From the NCBI RefSeq assembly GCF_004349195.1, contig NZ_SMLG01000011.1, forward strand, positions 62,001-126,000: DNA of 64,000 nucleotides, written 5' to 3'. The position numbers and the translations under genes are program-made. Each line of letters starts with the position of its first letter. The stretch's first letter is position 1. Below, one piece after another: positions 35,204-45,867 of this stretch. The DNA comes from Flavobacterium rhamnosiphilum (GTDB lineage: Bacteria; Bacteroidota; Bacteroidia; Flavobacteriales; Flavobacteriaceae). The notes below the pieces were generated by a model. That model ran no database searches. It saw only the letters and a list, made by a program, of their open reading frames with translations, and had not been told where the DNA came from.

Positions 35204-36913
35204 TTAAAATTTAACATTATAACAAATGTGAATAATAGTGTTATAAATTTCTATTTGTTGGTTTTGGGTGCTGCCATTTGCTATAGCAAGTCTTAGTAAG
35301 CCGTTTTTTGTTTGTAGTCCAAGTCCCAGTCCGAGGCCTAGAAGTTTTTTAGTGTTGTCTGTTTGTTCTATGCCAGATTTGTTCTTGTAGATACAGTAAT
35401 CTAAAATGGAGTGGATGTAGAGATTAGGGGAGAGTATGTGTCTATATTCTGTAAGAATTGAGGTCATAAAATAAGCTTGTAAGCTATTTTCTGTAAAGCC
35501 TCTTATGCTGTTGAATCCTCCAAAACGAAAAAGTTCATTTATGATGTACTTGTTGCTTTGTAAATAATAATTCTGACTATTTATATTGATTATATTCTTT
35601 TTATTCAGGTTAAAGTTATGAGTGGCTTGAATATTTAAAAAAAACTGATTGCTTTTCGTGGTATTTTCTGATTGATTGTTAATTTCTCGTTTTCCGGTTC
35701 CGGCAGCTATTGAAAAAATTGATTTTATTGGAAATGTAAAATTAGCTAAGTCTAGTTTTGTATAATTAAAACTGGACGTTAAAAAGGAATTGCTAAAATC
35801 GCTTATCGAAGTGTCGGATGAATTTTGAATATCGCTTGATTCTGTAGTTTGGTATCCTAAATAAAACCGTGTGTTGTAATTTGTAAAGTAGCTTAAGTCA
35901 ATTGCTGTTTTTGTGTTCTGGAAAGTGCTGTCTTGTCTGAATAATTGAATTTGTGCTTTTAATCCTATTGGGGTTTTGAGTAAATAAGGTAGTTCAATGC
36001 TGGAGTTAAATGTTTTTTGATCTTTTCCGTCGCTTTTCCAGTAAACAGATAATTGTTCTCCTGAGCCTAAAATGTTTTCTAGCCTCACGTCTAAGTAGCC
36101 ATTTAGGGTTGTTTTTTTATTTTCATTGTTTGAAAATCCAATAAAGCCGTCAAAAGTATTAGATTTTTTTTTCTCAAGATATACGTAAACTTTCGTCGTG
36201 TCTTTTGTAAGTAAAATTTCGGGATATTTCACTTGGCTAATAAATTCAAATTTTTCAAAATCATTATAAATTTCACCTACTATTTTTTGATTAAAAATGC
36301 TGTTTTTATATTTTCTGTTGATTTGTGCTAAATGTCCACTGGGAAATTTGTTTGACCGGTTGTTTTCTGCGTAATTTATTGTGATGGAGTTTAGTGTTCT
36401 TTTTTCGTCTGATTCCAGTTTTAAATCAGCGTAAATTTCAGTATCGACTCTTTTAAGGTTTATCAGTTTTAATTTTGCTAATGCAAATCCGTTTTGTTCT
36501 AATTTTTGAACGGTTTGTTTTAGAAAAGAATCAATTTCTATATAAGGTAATGCTAAAGTGTCCTTTTTTATGTCTGGGTCTGCTGGGTCGTTAAATAGAT
36601 TATTTGTACCTATATATATATGTATTGATTTTATTTTTTTTCCTAATATAAAATTCGCGACATAACTGGAATCTTTTTTTTTAGTAAACTCAAGTGTGGT
36701 ATTATCTATATAGCCTATTTCGGATAGTTTTTTCGAAAGTTTGTTTATCTCTTCGCTTATTGATTTTGTGTTTTTGTGTTCTGTGTTGTATTTTAGAGAA
36801 TCTATAGTTTTTGTTTCTAATGAATTGCTTCCGGTTATCAATAATCGAAAATTTTGCGCAGAACAATTAAGGCAAAAATTCAGAAGAAATAGTAAAATAA
36901 AAGTGGATTTCAA
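35204..36913 (-). CDS. BamA/TamA-like outer-membrane barrel protein
   Basis: A 569-residue protein with a signal peptide (MKSTFILLFLLNFCLNCSAQ), a periplasmic region resembling POTRA folds (about 25-240), and a C-terminal barrel of the BamA superfamily (about 255-569). The barrel carries the family motif around FRFGGFNSIRGFTENSLQAY and ends in NVKF. It is shorter than BamA itself and lacks five POTRAs, so it is probably an accessory member (TamA- or patatin-barrel-like). No ATG lies near the start; the TTG at 36913 is required to include the signal peptide. It lies 84 bases upstream of susC on the same strand. Confidence 0.82.
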   Translation of the reverse strand: MKSTFILLFLLNFCLNCSAQNFRLLITGSNSLETKTIDSLKYNTEHKNTKSISEEINKLSKKLSEIGYIDNTTLEFTKKKDSSYVANFILGKKIKSIHIYIGTNNLFNDPADPDIKKDTLALPYIEIDSFLKQTVQKLEQNGFALAKLKLINLKRVDTEIYADLKLESDEKRTLNSITINYAENNRSNKFPSGHLAQINRKYKNSIFNQKIVGEIYNDFEKFEFISQVKYPEILLTKDTTKVYVYLEKKKSNTFDGFIGFSNNENKKTTLNGYLDVRLENILGSGEQLSVYWKSDGKDQKTFNSSIELPYLLKTPIGLKAQIQLFRQDSTFQNTKTAIDLSYFTNYNTRFYLGYQTTESSDIQNSSDTSISDFSNSFLTSSFNYTKLDLANFTFPIKSIFSIAAGTGKREINNQSENTTKSNQFFLNIQATHNFNLNKKNIININSQNYYLQSNKYIINELFRFGGFNSIRGFTENSLQAYFMTSILTEYRHILSPNLYIHSILDYCIYKNKSGIEQTDNTKKLLGLGLGLGLQTKNGLLRLAIANGSTQNQQIEIYNTIIHICYNVKF

Positions 36914-37010
36914 ATGAGTGTGTGTTTTTAATAAAAGTAACGCAAATATCTATTGTTTGTGATAAAAATCAAATGATAAAATAATCTTATTGAAAATTAA
37001 TAGATTAACG

Positions 37011-37041
37011 TTTGTAGAGTAAAAAATATTTTCTACATTTG
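37011..37041 (+). promoter_or_regulatory. promoter of the str group (rpsL-rpsG-fusA-rpsJ)
   Basis: TTTG at 37011-37014 and TACATTTG at 37034-37041, spaced 19 bases apart, match the Bacteroidota -33 and -7 elements. A short CCCG/CGGG hairpin follows in the 5' leader. Confidence 0.75.
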
Positions 37042-37094
37042 CAACCCCGTAAAAAGCGGGAATTTAATATAATAAGAAATTTTTAGTATTAATT

Positions 37095-37478
37095 ATGCCA
37101 ACAATTCAACAATTAGTAAGAACAGGAAGAACTCAGATAACTAAGAAGAGTAAATCGGTTGCTTTAGATTCTTGTCCTCAAAGAAGAGGGGTTTGTACGC
37201 GTGTTTACACTACAACACCAAAAAAACCAAACTCTGCAATGCGTAAAGTAGCGCGTGTACGTTTGACAAATGGTAATGAAGTGAATGCTTACATCCCTGG
37301 TGAAGGACACAATTTACAAGAGCACTCGATAGTATTAGTTAGGGGTGGAAGGGTAAAAGATTTACCAGGAGTTAGATATCACATCGTTCGTGGTGCGCTT
37401 GATACGTCAGGAGTAGCAGGAAGAACGCAAAGAAGATCTAAGTACGGAGCGAAACGCCCAAAAGAAGCAAAAAAGTAA
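37095..37478 (+). CDS. rpsL: 30S ribosomal protein S12
   Basis: A 127-residue decoding-centre protein. The sequences [18 protein letters not shown] and [16 protein letters not shown] are the universal S12 segments, including lysines where streptomycin-resistance changes occur; both positions are wild type here (PKKPNSA and VKDLPG). The first gene of the str group, it is separated from rpsG by a 119-base repetitive spacer. Confidence 0.98.
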
Positions 37479-37597
37479 TTTAAAACGTTAAGAGTTAGAG
37501 GTTAGGAGTTAGGAGTTAGGGGTTGGATACGTAAGTTGAAAGCGCATAACGCATAACATTTAACGGATAACCTATAACTTTTTATTAAAAAAAAGAC

Positions 37598-38074
37598 ATG
37601 AGAAAAAGAGCGGCAAAGAAAAGACCACTTTTACCAGATCCAAGGTTTAATGACCAACTGGTAACACGTTTTGTGAACAACTTAATGTGGGATGGAAAAA
37701 AATCGACAGCGTTTAAAGTATTTTATGATGCAATTGACATCATTGAGTCTAAAAAACAAGATGCAGAGAAACCATCATTAGAAATTTGGAAAGATGCGTT
37801 AACCAATGTTATGCCTCACGTAGAAGTACGTAGTCGTAGAGTAGGTGGAGCTACATTTCAGATTCCGATGCAAATTCGTCCAGATAGAAAGATTTCTATG
37901 GCGATGAAGTGGTTAATTCTTTATTCTAGAAGAAGAAATGAGAAGTCTATGGCTCAAAGGTTGGCTTCAGAATGTTTAGCTGCGGCTAAAGAAGAAGGAG
38001 CTGCTGTTAAGAAAAGAATGGATACTCACAAAATGGCAGAAGCTAACAAAGCATTCTCTCACTTTAGATTTTAA
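37598..38074 (+). CDS. rpsG: 30S ribosomal protein S7
   Basis: A 158-residue 16S-rRNA-binding protein that nucleates the 30S head. MRKRAAKKRPLLPDPRFNDQ, then EVRSRRVGGATFQIPMQIR, and the helical end DTHKMAEANKAFSHFRF are typical. It lies 10 bases before fusA. Confidence 0.98.
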   Translation: MRKRAAKKRPLLPDPRFNDQLVTRFVNNLMWDGKKSTAFKVFYDAIDIIESKKQDAEKPSLEIWKDALTNVMPHVEVRSRRVGGATFQIPMQIRPDRKISMAMKWLILYSRRRNEKSMAQRLASECLAAAKEEGAAVKKRMDTHKMAEANKAFSHFRF

Positions 38075-38084
38075 TTCTTAAGAA

Positions 38085-40241
38085 ATGGCTAGAGATCTTA
38101 AATATACAAGAAATATAGGAATTGCTGCTCACATTGATGCTGGTAAAACAACAACAACGGAGCGTATATTGTTCTATACAGGAAAATCACACAAAATTGG
38201 TGAAGTACACGATGGTGCTGCAACAATGGACTGGATGGCACAAGAGCAAGAAAGAGGTATTACAATTACTTCTGCGGCTACAACTTGTGAATGGAATTTT
38301 CCTACTACACAAGGTAAAGTTTTACCTGAAACATTGCCTTATCACTTCAATATTATCGATACCCCGGGACACGTTGACTTTACAGTTGAAGTAAACCGTT
38401 CTTTGCGTGTACTTGATGGTTTGGTTTTCTTATTTAGTGCTGTTGATGGTGTTGAGCCGCAATCAGAAACTAACTGGAGATTGGCAGATCAATACAGAGT
38501 TCCACGTATTGGATTCGTTAATAAAATGGACAGACAAGGATCTAACTTTTTGATGGTTTGTCAACAAGTAAGAGATATGTTAAAATCAAATGCTGTTGCA
38601 ATCACTTTGCCAATTGGTGAAGAAAATGATTTCAAAGGTGTTGTGGATTTAGTTAAAAATCAAGCTATAGTATGGCATGAAGAAGGTTTAGGGGCAACTT
38701 ATGATATTGTGCCTATTCCGGAAGATATGCTTGAAGAAGTGAAAGAATATAGATCGATTCTTATTGAAGCAGTAGCTGATTATGATGAGACTTTGCTTGA
38801 AAAATTCATGGAAGATGAAAGCTCTATTACAGAGGAAGAAATCAACATTGCATTAAGAGCAGCTGTAATGGATATGGCTATCATTCCTATGATCGCTGGT
38901 TCTTCTTTCAAAAACAAAGGAGTTCAATTCATGTTGGATGCAGTATGTAAATATTTGCCATCTCCAATGGATAAAGAAGGTATTCAAGGAATTCATCCTG
39001 ATGATGCTGATTTATTAGAAGAAGATCAAACTAAAATTTTGCGTAAGCCAGATGTTAAAGAGCCATTCGCTGCTTTAGCTTTTAAAATTGCTACTGACCC
39101 ATTCGTAGGTCGTTTAGCTTTCTTCCGTGCTTACTCAGGACGTTTAGATGCGGGTTCTTATGTTTTGAACACACGTTCAGGAAACAAAGAAAGAATTTCT
39201 CGTATCTATCAAATGCATGCTAACAAGCAAAACCCAATCGAATATATCGAGGCAGGTGATATTGGAGCGGCAGTAGGATTTAAAGATATCAAAACTGGAG
39301 ATACATTGTGTGATGAAAAACACCCAATTATTCTTGAGTCTATGAAATTTCCAGCGCCGGTAATTGGTATTGCAATTGAGCCTAAAACTAAAGCTGACGT
39401 TGATAAAATGGGTATGGCTTTGGCTAAATTAGCTGAAGAAGATCCAACATTTACTGTTAGAACAGATGAGGCTTCGGGTCAAACTATTATCTCAGGTATG
39501 GGTGAGCTTCACTTAGATATCTTGGTTGATAGAATGAGACGTGAATTCAAAGTTGAAGTAAACCAAGGAGAGCCTCAAGTTGAATACAAAGAAGCTTTTA
39601 CTAAGAAAGCACAACATAGAGAAACTTACAAAAAACAATCTGGAGGTCGTGGTAAATTCGGTGATATCGTATTTATACTTGAACCAGCGGATGAAGTTGA
39701 CGGTAAAGCTCCAGTTGGATTGCAGTTTGTAAATGCAGTAAAAGGTGGTAACGTTCCTAAAGAATATATTCCATCAGTTGAAAAAGGTTTTAGAGAAGCT
39801 ATGAAAACGGGTCCTTTAGCAGGATACCAAGTAGATAGTTTGAAAGTAACTTTATTAGACGGATCTTTCCACCCGGTGGATTCAGATGCACTTTCTTTTG
39901 AGCTTGCAGCAAGAATGGGGTATAGAGAGGTAGCTAAAGCAGCTGGTGCTGTAATATTAGAGCCAATCATGAAAATGGAAGTGATTACACCAGAAGAAAA
40001 CATGGGAGATATCGTAGGTGATATCAACCGTCGTAGAGGTCAGGTGAATGATATGGGTGATAGAGCTGGTGCAAAAACTATCAAGGCTGATGTGCCATTA
40101 TCTGAAATGTTTGGATACGTTACTACGTTAAGAACGCTTTCATCAGGTAGAGCAACATCTACTATGGAATTTTCACACTACTCTGAAACGCCTTCTAATA
40201 TTTCGGAAGCAGTTATCAAAAAAGCAAAAGGAAACGCATAA
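38085..40241 (+). CDS. fusA: translation elongation factor G
   Basis: A 718-residue GTPase that drives tRNA and mRNA translocation. G1 is [16 protein letters not shown] (about residues 14-29), switch II is [12 protein letters not shown], and the base-recognition motif is NKMD. Domains II-V follow, with [18 protein letters not shown] in domain III and [14 protein letters not shown] in domain V. Unlike the classical str operon, no tuf gene follows; the next gene is rpsJ, 11 bases on. Confidence 0.98.
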   Translation: MARDLKYTRNIGIAAHIDAGKTTTTERILFYTGKSHKIGEVHDGAATMDWMAQEQERGITITSAATTCEWNFPTTQGKVLPETLPYHFNIIDTPGHVDFTVEVNRSLRVLDGLVFLFSAVDGVEPQSETNWRLADQYRVPRIGFVNKMDRQGSNFLMVCQQVRDMLKSNAVAITLPIGEENDFKGVVDLVKNQAIVWHEEGLGATYDIVPIPEDMLEEVKEYRSILIEAVADYDETLLEKFMEDESSITEEEINIALRAAVMDMAIIPMIAGSSFKNKGVQFMLDAVCKYLPSPMDKEGIQGIHPDDADLLEEDQTKILRKPDVKEPFAALAFKIATDPFVGRLAFFRAYSGRLDAGSYVLNTRSGNKERISRIYQMHANKQNPIEYIEAGDIGAAVGFKDIKTGDTLCDEKHPIILESMKFPAPVIGIAIEPKTKADVDKMGMALAKLAEEDPTFTVRTDEASGQTIISGMGELHLDILVDRMRREFKVEVNQGEPQVEYKEAFTKKAQHRETYKKQSGGRGKFGDIVFILEPADEVDGKAPVGLQFVNAVKGGNVPKEYIPSVEKGFREAMKTGPLAGYQVDSLKVTLLDGSFHPVDSDALSFELAARMGYREVAKAAGAVILEPIMKMEVITPEENMGDIVGDINRRRGQVNDMGDRAGAKTIKADVPLSEMFGYVTTLRTLSSGRATSTMEFSHYSETPSNISEAVIKKAKGNA

Positions 40242-40252
40242 TCTTTAAGAAA

Positions 40253-40558
40253 ATGAGTCAAAAAATCAGAATAAAATTAAAATCTTACGATCACATGTTA
40301 GTAGACAAGTCTGCTGAGAAGATTGTAAAAACGGTAAAAAGTACCGGTGCAGTTGTTACAGGACCAATTCCATTACCAACACACAAAAAACTTTTTACAG
40401 TTCTACGTTCTCCACACGTTAACAAAAAAGCGAGAGAGCAATTTGAAGTAATGTCATACAAGAGATTAATTGACATTTATTCATCTTCATCAAAAACTAT
40501 TGATGCTTTGATGAAACTTGAATTACCTAGCGGAGTTGAAGTAGAGATCAAAGTTTAA
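40253..40558 (+). CDS. rpsJ: 30S ribosomal protein S10
   Basis: A 101-residue protein of the 30S head that also serves as the NusE antitermination factor. Motifs include [20 protein letters not shown] and [29 protein letters not shown]. It sits at the end of the str group and is split from rplC by a 155-base gap with its own promoter. Confidence 0.98.
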   Translation: MSQKIRIKLKSYDHMLVDKSAEKIVKTVKSTGAVVTGPIPLPTHKKLFTVLRSPHVNKKAREQFEVMSYKRLIDIYSSSSKTIDALMKLELPSGVEVEIKV

Positions 40559-40607
40559 GTAGCTTACTAGTAAGAAAAGGACGCTGTTTTTAAGCGAAAA
40601 ATATTTT

Positions 40608-40639
40608 TTTGGTTTGTGTGTAAATAAGTTATACATTTG
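40608..40639 (+). promoter_or_regulatory. promoter before rplC
   Basis: TTTG at 40608-40611 and TACATTTG at 40632-40639 (20-base spacing) fit the Bacteroidota consensus. A second TTTG lies at 40613-40616. The leader to rplC is about 70 bases. Confidence 0.7.
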
Positions 40640-40713
40640 CACCCACTAAAAAAATAGGATTCGGTTAAAAGCTGCGTTCTATATTTATATTTAATAATTA
40701 ATAATTAATATTT

Positions 40714-41331
40714 ATGTCTGGGTTAATTGGTAGAAAAATCGGCATGACTAGCATTTTCGACGAGAACGGGAAGAATATTCCTTGTACGGTAATCGAAGCT
40801 GGTCCATGTGTTGTTACCCAAGTCAGAACCAAAGGTGTTGACGGGTACGAAGCGTTGCAACTTGGTTTCGATGACAAAAACGAGAAACATTCCACAAAAG
40901 CGGCTTTAGGTCACTTTAAAAAAGCGGGAACTGTAGCTAAGAAAAAAGTCGTTGAATTCCAAGATTTCGCAACTGAGCAAAAATTAGGAGATCTTATTGA
41001 TGTTTCTATTTTTTCTGAAGGAGAATTTGTAGATGTACAAGGTGTGTCTAAAGGTAAAGGTTTTCAAGGGGTTGTAAAACGTCACGGTTTTGGTGGTGTT
41101 GGTCAAGCAACTCACGGTCAACACAACCGTTTAAGAGCGCCGGGTTCTGTAGGAGCTTCTTCTTATCCATCTAGAGTATTCAAAGGAATGCGTATGGCTG
41201 GACGTATGGGAGGAGACAATGTAAAAGTTCAAAACCTTAGAGTTTTAAAAGTAGTGGCTGAAAAGAACCTACTTGTTATTAAAGGATGTGTTCCTGGTCA
41301 TAACAACTCTTATGTAATCATTCAGAAGTAA
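40714..41331 (+). CDS. rplC: 50S ribosomal protein L3
   Basis: A 205-residue early-assembly 23S-rRNA-binding protein. [18 protein letters not shown] opens it, and the central [21 protein letters not shown] loop reaches the peptidyl-transferase centre (its Gln is the methylation site in other bacteria). The stop overlaps the ATG of rplD by one base, suggesting coupled translation. Confidence 0.98.
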   Translation: MSGLIGRKIGMTSIFDENGKNIPCTVIEAGPCVVTQVRTKGVDGYEALQLGFDDKNEKHSTKAALGHFKKAGTVAKKKVVEFQDFATEQKLGDLIDVSIFSEGEFVDVQGVSKGKGFQGVVKRHGFGGVGQATHGQHNRLRAPGSVGASSYPSRVFKGMRMAGRMGGDNVKVQNLRVLKVVAEKNLLVIKGCVPGHNNSYVIIQK

Positions 41332-41960
41332 TGGAAGCAAAAGTATTAGATTTCAACGGAAAAGATACTGGAAGAAAAGTTCAACTTTCTGATTCAGTAT
41401 TTGGTATAGAACCAAACAATCACGCAGTATACCTTGATGTTAAGCAATATCTTGCTAATCAAAGACAAGGAACGCACAAAGCTAAAGAAAGAGCTGAAGT
41501 AGCGGGAAGTACGCGTAAGATTAAAAAACAAAAAGGAACTGGTACTGCTCGTGCGGGTAGTGCAAAGAATCCATTGTTTAAAGGTGGTGGAACAGTTTTT
41601 GGACCAAGACCAAGAAGTTATTCATTCAAATTGAATAAAAGCTTGAAACGTTTGGCTAGAAAATCTGCTTTCTCAATCAAAGCAAAAGAGTCGAACATTA
41701 TCGTTCTTGAAGACTTTAATTTTGAAACGCCAAACACTAAAAATTTCATCAACGTTTTGAAAGCTTTAGAGTTAGAGAATAAAAAATCCCTGTTTGTGTT
41801 GGGTGATGTAAATAAAAATGTATATTTGTCGTCACGCAATTTAAAAGGCTCTAGTGTTGTAAGTAGCTTAGAATTAAGTACTTACGCTATATTAAACGCT
41901 AATAATTTAGTGCTTTTAGAGAGTTCTTTGGAGATAATTGAAGAAAATTTAAGTAAATAA
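41331..41960 (+). CDS. rplD: 50S ribosomal protein L4
   Basis: A 209-residue exit-tunnel protein. The tunnel loop KKQKGTGTARAGSAKNPLFKGG and following GPRPRSYSFKLNK segment are conserved. In E. coli L4 controls its own operon; no matching leader was recognised here. Starts at the overlapping ATG with rplC. Confidence 0.98.
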   Translation: MEAKVLDFNGKDTGRKVQLSDSVFGIEPNNHAVYLDVKQYLANQRQGTHKAKERAEVAGSTRKIKKQKGTGTARAGSAKNPLFKGGGTVFGPRPRSYSFKLNKSLKRLARKSAFSIKAKESNIIVLEDFNFETPNTKNFINVLKALELENKKSLFVLGDVNKNVYLSSRNLKGSSVVSSLELSTYAILNANNLVLLESSLEIIEENLSK

Positions 41961-41966
41961 TAGGAT

Positions 41967-42257
41967 ATGAGCATCATAATTAAGCCTATAGTAACGGAAA
42001 AAGTAACCAAAGAAAGTGAAGTTTTAAACCGCTTCGGATTCGTTGTTGACAAAAAAGCAAACAAAGTGCAAATTAAGAAAGCTGTTGAAGCTGCTTATGG
42101 AGTAACTATTTTGAGTGTTAACACGATGAACGTAAGACCGGATAGAACTACTAAATACACTAAAAGTGGTTTAATCAGTGGAAAGACGAATGCAATTAAA
42201 AAAGCAATTGTTCAAGTACAAGAAGGAGAAACAATTGATTTTTACAACAATATCTAA
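41967..42257 (+). CDS. rplW: 50S ribosomal protein L23
   Basis: A 96-residue protein near the tunnel exit that docks trigger factor and SRP. IIKPIVTEKVTKESE and the RPDRTTKYTKSGLISGKTNA loop are typical. Six bases after rplD. Confidence 0.97.
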   Translation: MSIIIKPIVTEKVTKESEVLNRFGFVVDKKANKVQIKKAVEAAYGVTILSVNTMNVRPDRTTKYTKSGLISGKTNAIKKAIVQVQEGETIDFYNNI

Positions 42258-42263
42258 GATAAA

Positions 42264-43088
42264 ATGTCAGTAAGAAAATTAAAACCTATTACCCCAGGTC
42301 AGCGATTTAGAGTTGTGAATGGTTATGACGCCATTACAACTGATAAGCCGGAACGCTCTTTGATAGCGCCGATAAAAAACTCTGGTGGTAGAAATAGTCA
42401 AGGAAAGATGACCATGCGTTATACGGGTGGTGGTCACAAGCAGAGATATCGTATCATTGATTTTAAACGTACAAAAGAAGGAATTCCTGCGACGGTTAAA
42501 TCAATTGAATATGATCCAAATCGTACTGCATTTATCGCTTTGTTAGCTTATGCTGATGGAGAGAAAACGTATGTTATTGCTCAAAACGGATTGAAAGTTG
42601 GTCAGAAATTAGTTTCTGGTCCAGAATCTCAACCTGAAATTGGTAATACTTTACCTTTAAGTAGAGTTCCGCTTGGAACTGTAATTTCTTGTATCGAATT
42701 GAGACCAGGACAGGGAGCTGTAATCGCTCGTTCAGCTGGAACATTTGCTCAATTAATGGCAAGAGATGGAAAATATGCTACAATTAAAATGCCTTCTGGG
42801 GAAACAAGATTAATCTTGTTGACTTGTTCGGCTACAATTGGAGCGGTTTCTAATTCAGACCACCAATTAGTTGTATCAGGAAAAGCTGGTAGAACAAGAT
42901 GGTTAGGAAGAAGACCTAGAACAAGACCTGTTGCAATGAACCCTGTCGATCACCCAATGGGTGGTGGTGAAGGTCGTTCTTCTGGTGGACATCCACGTTC
43001 AAGAAATGGAATACCAGCTAAAGGTTATAGAACTCGTTCTAAGAAAAACCCGAGTAACAAGTATATCGTAGAACGTAGAAAGAAATAA
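42264..43088 (+). CDS. rplB: 50S ribosomal protein L2
   Basis: A 274-residue protein close to the peptidyl-transferase centre. [16 protein letters not shown] opens it, and [19 protein letters not shown] carries the invariant histidine region. Normal length. Confidence 0.98.
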   Translation: MSVRKLKPITPGQRFRVVNGYDAITTDKPERSLIAPIKNSGGRNSQGKMTMRYTGGGHKQRYRIIDFKRTKEGIPATVKSIEYDPNRTAFIALLAYADGEKTYVIAQNGLKVGQKLVSGPESQPEIGNTLPLSRVPLGTVISCIELRPGQGAVIARSAGTFAQLMARDGKYATIKMPSGETRLILLTCSATIGAVSNSDHQLVVSGKAGRTRWLGRRPRTRPVAMNPVDHPMGGGEGRSSGGHPRSRNGIPAKGYRTRSKKNPSNKYIVERRKK

Positions 43089-43094
43089 TAAGAT

Positions 43095-43373
43095 ATGGCA
43101 CGTTCATTAAAAAAAGGACCTTTCGTTCATTATAAGTTAGACAAGAAAGTTCAAGAAAACATCGCAGGTGGAAATAAAGGAGTGGTTAAGACATGGTCTA
43201 GAGCTTCTATGATTACTCCAGACTTTGTTGGGCAAACTATCGCAGTTCATAACGGTCGTCAATTTGTACCAGTTTACGTAACAGAAAACATGGTAGGTCA
43301 CAAATTAGGAGAATTTTCACCAACTAGATCTTTTAGAGGTCATGCTGGAGCAAAAAATAAAGGTAAAAAATAA
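43095..43373 (+). CDS. rpsS: 30S ribosomal protein S19
   Basis: A 92-residue protein of the 30S head. [19 protein letters not shown] and the [20 protein letters not shown]-type core with the [14 protein letters not shown] end are diagnostic. Six bases after rplB. Confidence 0.98.
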   Translation: MARSLKKGPFVHYKLDKKVQENIAGGNKGVVKTWSRASMITPDFVGQTIAVHNGRQFVPVYVTENMVGHKLGEFSPTRSFRGHAGAKNKGKK

Positions 43374-43379
43374 GAAGCA

Positions 43380-43793
43380 ATGGGAGTTCGTAAAAGAGAA
43401 ACAGCAGATGCAAGAAAAGAGGCTAATAAGTCTTTGGCCTTCGCAAAGTTAAATAACTGCCCTACTTCACCTAGAAAAATGCGCTTAGTAGCAGATCTAG
43501 TAAGAGGTCAGAAGGTAGAAAGAGCACTTAACATCTTAAGATTCAGTTCTAAAGAAGCTTCAAGAAAATTAGAAAAATTGGTTTTATCAGTAATTGCCAA
43601 CTGGCAAGCTAAAAACCCTGAAGCTAATATGGAAGAAGCTGGTTTATTTGTTAAGGAAATCCGTGTTGATGGTGGAATGATGTTGAAAAGACTTCGTCCA
43701 GCACCACAAGGAAGAGCACACAGAATTAGAAAACGTTCTAATCACGTAACAATCGTGCTTGGAGCTATCAATAACACACAAAGCAATTCTTAA
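43380..43793 (+). CDS. rplV: 50S ribosomal protein L22
   Basis: A 137-residue tunnel-lining protein. [20 protein letters not shown] and the hairpin ending [20 protein letters not shown] are typical; the hairpin is where macrolide-resistance changes are found in other bacteria. It has an N-terminal extension of about 20 residues. Confidence 0.97.
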   Translation: MGVRKRETADARKEANKSLAFAKLNNCPTSPRKMRLVADLVRGQKVERALNILRFSSKEASRKLEKLVLSVIANWQAKNPEANMEEAGLFVKEIRVDGGMMLKRLRPAPQGRAHRIRKRSNHVTIVLGAINNTQSNS

Positions 43794-43798
43794 GCAGC

Positions 43799-44557
43799 AT
43801 GGGACAAAAGACAAATCCAATTGGAAATAGACTTGGTATCATCAGAGGGTGGGACTCAAACTGGTATGGTGGAAATGATTACGGTGATAAACTTGCCGAA
43901 GATCACAAAATCAGAAAGTACATCCATGCTCGTTTATCAAAAGCTAGTGTATCAAAAGTAATCATCGAGAGAACTTTGAAACTTGTAACCGTTACTATCA
44001 CTACTGCCAGACCTGGTATCATTATCGGAAAAGGTGGACAAGAGGTAGACAAGTTGAAAGAAGAACTTAAGAAAATTACTGACAAAGAGGTTCAAATCAA
44101 CATCTTTGAAATTAAAAGACCTGAACTTGACGCGTATCTAGTTGCTACAAGCATCTGTCGTCAAATCGAAAGCAGAATTTCTTACAGACGTGCAATCAAA
44201 ATGGCTATTGCTGCTTCTATGCGTATGAACGCTGAAGGTATCAAAGTTTTGATTTCTGGTCGTTTGAATGGTGCTGAGATGGCTCGTTCAGAAGGTTTCA
44301 AAGAAGGTAGAATTCCTCTATCAACTTTCAGAGCTGACATTGATTATGCACTTGCAGAGGCTCATACTACTTATGGTAGAATGGGAATCAAAGTGTGGAT
44401 CATGAAAGGTGAAGTTTATGGAAAGAGAGATCTTTCTCCACTTGCTGGAATGGACAAAAAACAATCTGGTGCTGGTGGTAAAGGTGGTGATTCTCCTAGA
44501 GGAGACAGAAAACCTTTTAATAAAGGTGGAAAACCAGACGCTCGTAAACGAAAGTAA
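43799..44557 (+). CDS. rpsC: 30S ribosomal protein S3
   Basis: A 252-residue mRNA-entry protein. [20 protein letters not shown] opens it and the KH domain contains [20 protein letters not shown]. The C-terminus carries a Gly/Lys/Arg-rich, probably disordered tail ([20 protein letters not shown]) longer than in E. coli. Confidence 0.98.
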   Translation: MGQKTNPIGNRLGIIRGWDSNWYGGNDYGDKLAEDHKIRKYIHARLSKASVSKVIIERTLKLVTVTITTARPGIIIGKGGQEVDKLKEELKKITDKEVQINIFEIKRPELDAYLVATSICRQIESRISYRRAIKMAIAASMRMNAEGIKVLISGRLNGAEMARSEGFKEGRIPLSTFRADIDYALAEAHTTYGRMGIKVWIMKGEVYGKRDLSPLAGMDKKQSGAGGKGGDSPRGDRKPFNKGGKPDARKRK

Positions 44558-44576
44558 ATTTTTAAACTAAAGAAAA

Positions 44577-45002
44577 ATGTTACAGCCTAAAAGAACAAAA
44601 TACCGTAAGGTACAAAAAGGTAAAATGAAAGGGAACTCTCAAAGAGGACATGAACTTTCTAATGGAATGTTTGGTATTAAATCTGTACATGAAGATGGAA
44701 TGTTCTTAACCTCTCGTCAAATCGAAGCTGCGCGTATTGCTGCAACTCGTTTTATGAAAAGAGAAGGACAATTATGGATCAAAATATTTCCAGACAAACC
44801 TATCACTAAGAAACCTCTTGAGGTACGTATGGGTAAAGGTAAAGGTGCAGTTGAGTATTGGGCTGCCGTTGTTAAACCCGGAAGAATTATGTTTGAAGTT
44901 GGAGGAGTACCTTTGTCAGTTGCAAAAGAGGCGTTACGTCTTGCAGCTCAAAAGCTTCCAGTAAAAACTAAATTCGTCGTTGCTAGAGATTTCGAAGCAT
45001 AA
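44577..45002 (+). CDS. rplP: 50S ribosomal protein L16
   Basis: A 141-residue protein at the tRNA A site. [21 protein letters not shown] opens the protein; [21 protein letters not shown] and the [20 protein letters not shown] segment are conserved. Confidence 0.97.
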   Translation: MLQPKRTKYRKVQKGKMKGNSQRGHELSNGMFGIKSVHEDGMFLTSRQIEAARIAATRFMKREGQLWIKIFPDKPITKKPLEVRMGKGKGAVEYWAAVVKPGRIMFEVGGVPLSVAKEALRLAAQKLPVKTKFVVARDFEA

Positions 45003-45015
45003 TCTATATTATATT

Positions 45016-45207
45016 ATGAAACAATCAGAAATAAAAGATCTTTCTGCAGCGGAGTTGCAAGAAAAACTTAGCCAGACTAAGAAGGCATATGCCGACCTAA
45101 AAATGGCTCACGCTATTTCTCCAATTGAGAATCCACTTCAAATTAGAAGTGTAAGAAGAACAGTTGCAAGATTAGCTACGGAACTTACTAAAAGAGAGTT
45201 GCAATAA
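45016..45207 (+). CDS. rpmC: 50S ribosomal protein L29
   Basis: A 63-residue helical protein beside the tunnel exit. The ATG at 45016 (MKQSEIKDLSAAELQEKL) is preferred; the frame is open 12 codons upstream into the end of rplP, but that region is not conserved. The segment NPLQIRSVRRTVARL is typical. Confidence 0.96.
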   Translation: MKQSEIKDLSAAELQEKLSQTKKAYADLKMAHAISPIENPLQIRSVRRTVARLATELTKRELQ

Positions 45208-45224
45208 TTGTAATCTGCTGAAAG

Positions 45225-45485
45225 ATGGAAGAAAAAAGAAATTTAAGAAAAGAAAGAGTTGGTGTTGTAACTTCAGACAAGATGGATAAATCTATCGTAG
45301 TTGCTGAAGTGCGTAAAGTAAAACACCCATTATACGGTAAGTTCGTGTTGAAAACTAAAAAGTATCACGCACACGACGAAAATAACGACTGTAACATTGG
45401 AGATACTGTAAAGATTAGCGAAACTCGCCCTTTAAGTAAAACAAAATGTTGGAGATTAGTTGAAATCCTAGAAAGAGCTAAATAA
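45225..45485 (+). CDS. rpsQ: 30S ribosomal protein S17
   Basis: An 86-residue primary 16S-binding protein. [20 protein letters not shown] and [19 protein letters not shown] match the family; [19 protein letters not shown] closes it. Confidence 0.97.
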   Translation: MEEKRNLRKERVGVVTSDKMDKSIVVAEVRKVKHPLYGKFVLKTKKYHAHDENNDCNIGDTVKISETRPLSKTKCWRLVEILERAK

Positions 45486-45487
45486 TT

Positions 45488-45856
45488 ATGGTACAACAAG
45501 AATCAAGACTAAAAGTAGCAGATAACACGGGAGCAAAAGAAGTTTTAACTATCCGTGTTTTAGGAGGTACCAAAAGAAGGTATGCCTCTGTTGGAGACAA
45601 GATTGTAGTTTCTATAAAAGATACAGCACCTAACGGAAGCGTTAAAAAAGGAGCTGTTTCAACTGCAGTTGTTGTACGTACCAAAAAAGAAGTGAGAAGA
45701 GCCGATGGTTCATACATTAGATTTGATGACAACGCATGTGTGTTATTGAATGCTGCTGGTGAAATGAGAGGAACTCGTGTTTTTGGTCCGGTAGCAAGAG
45801 AACTTCGTGAAAAACAATTCATGAAAATTGTATCATTAGCACCAGAAGTGCTTTAA
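45488..45856 (+). CDS. rplN: 50S ribosomal protein L14
   Basis: A 122-residue interface protein. [20 protein letters not shown] and the [20 protein letters not shown] end are diagnostic. Starts two bases after rpsQ. Confidence 0.98.
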   Translation: MVQQESRLKVADNTGAKEVLTIRVLGGTKRRYASVGDKIVVSIKDTAPNGSVKKGAVSTAVVVRTKKEVRRADGSYIRFDDNACVLLNAAGEMRGTRVFGPVARELREKQFMKIVSLAPEVL

Positions 45857-45867
45857 TTCGTTTTAAG

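Noticed and set aside
37496-37527. G-rich repeats considered as a telomere-like or G-quadruplex structure
   Set aside because: Most G tracts are only two bases long and the region lies inside a bacterial operon; there is no sign of a replicon end.
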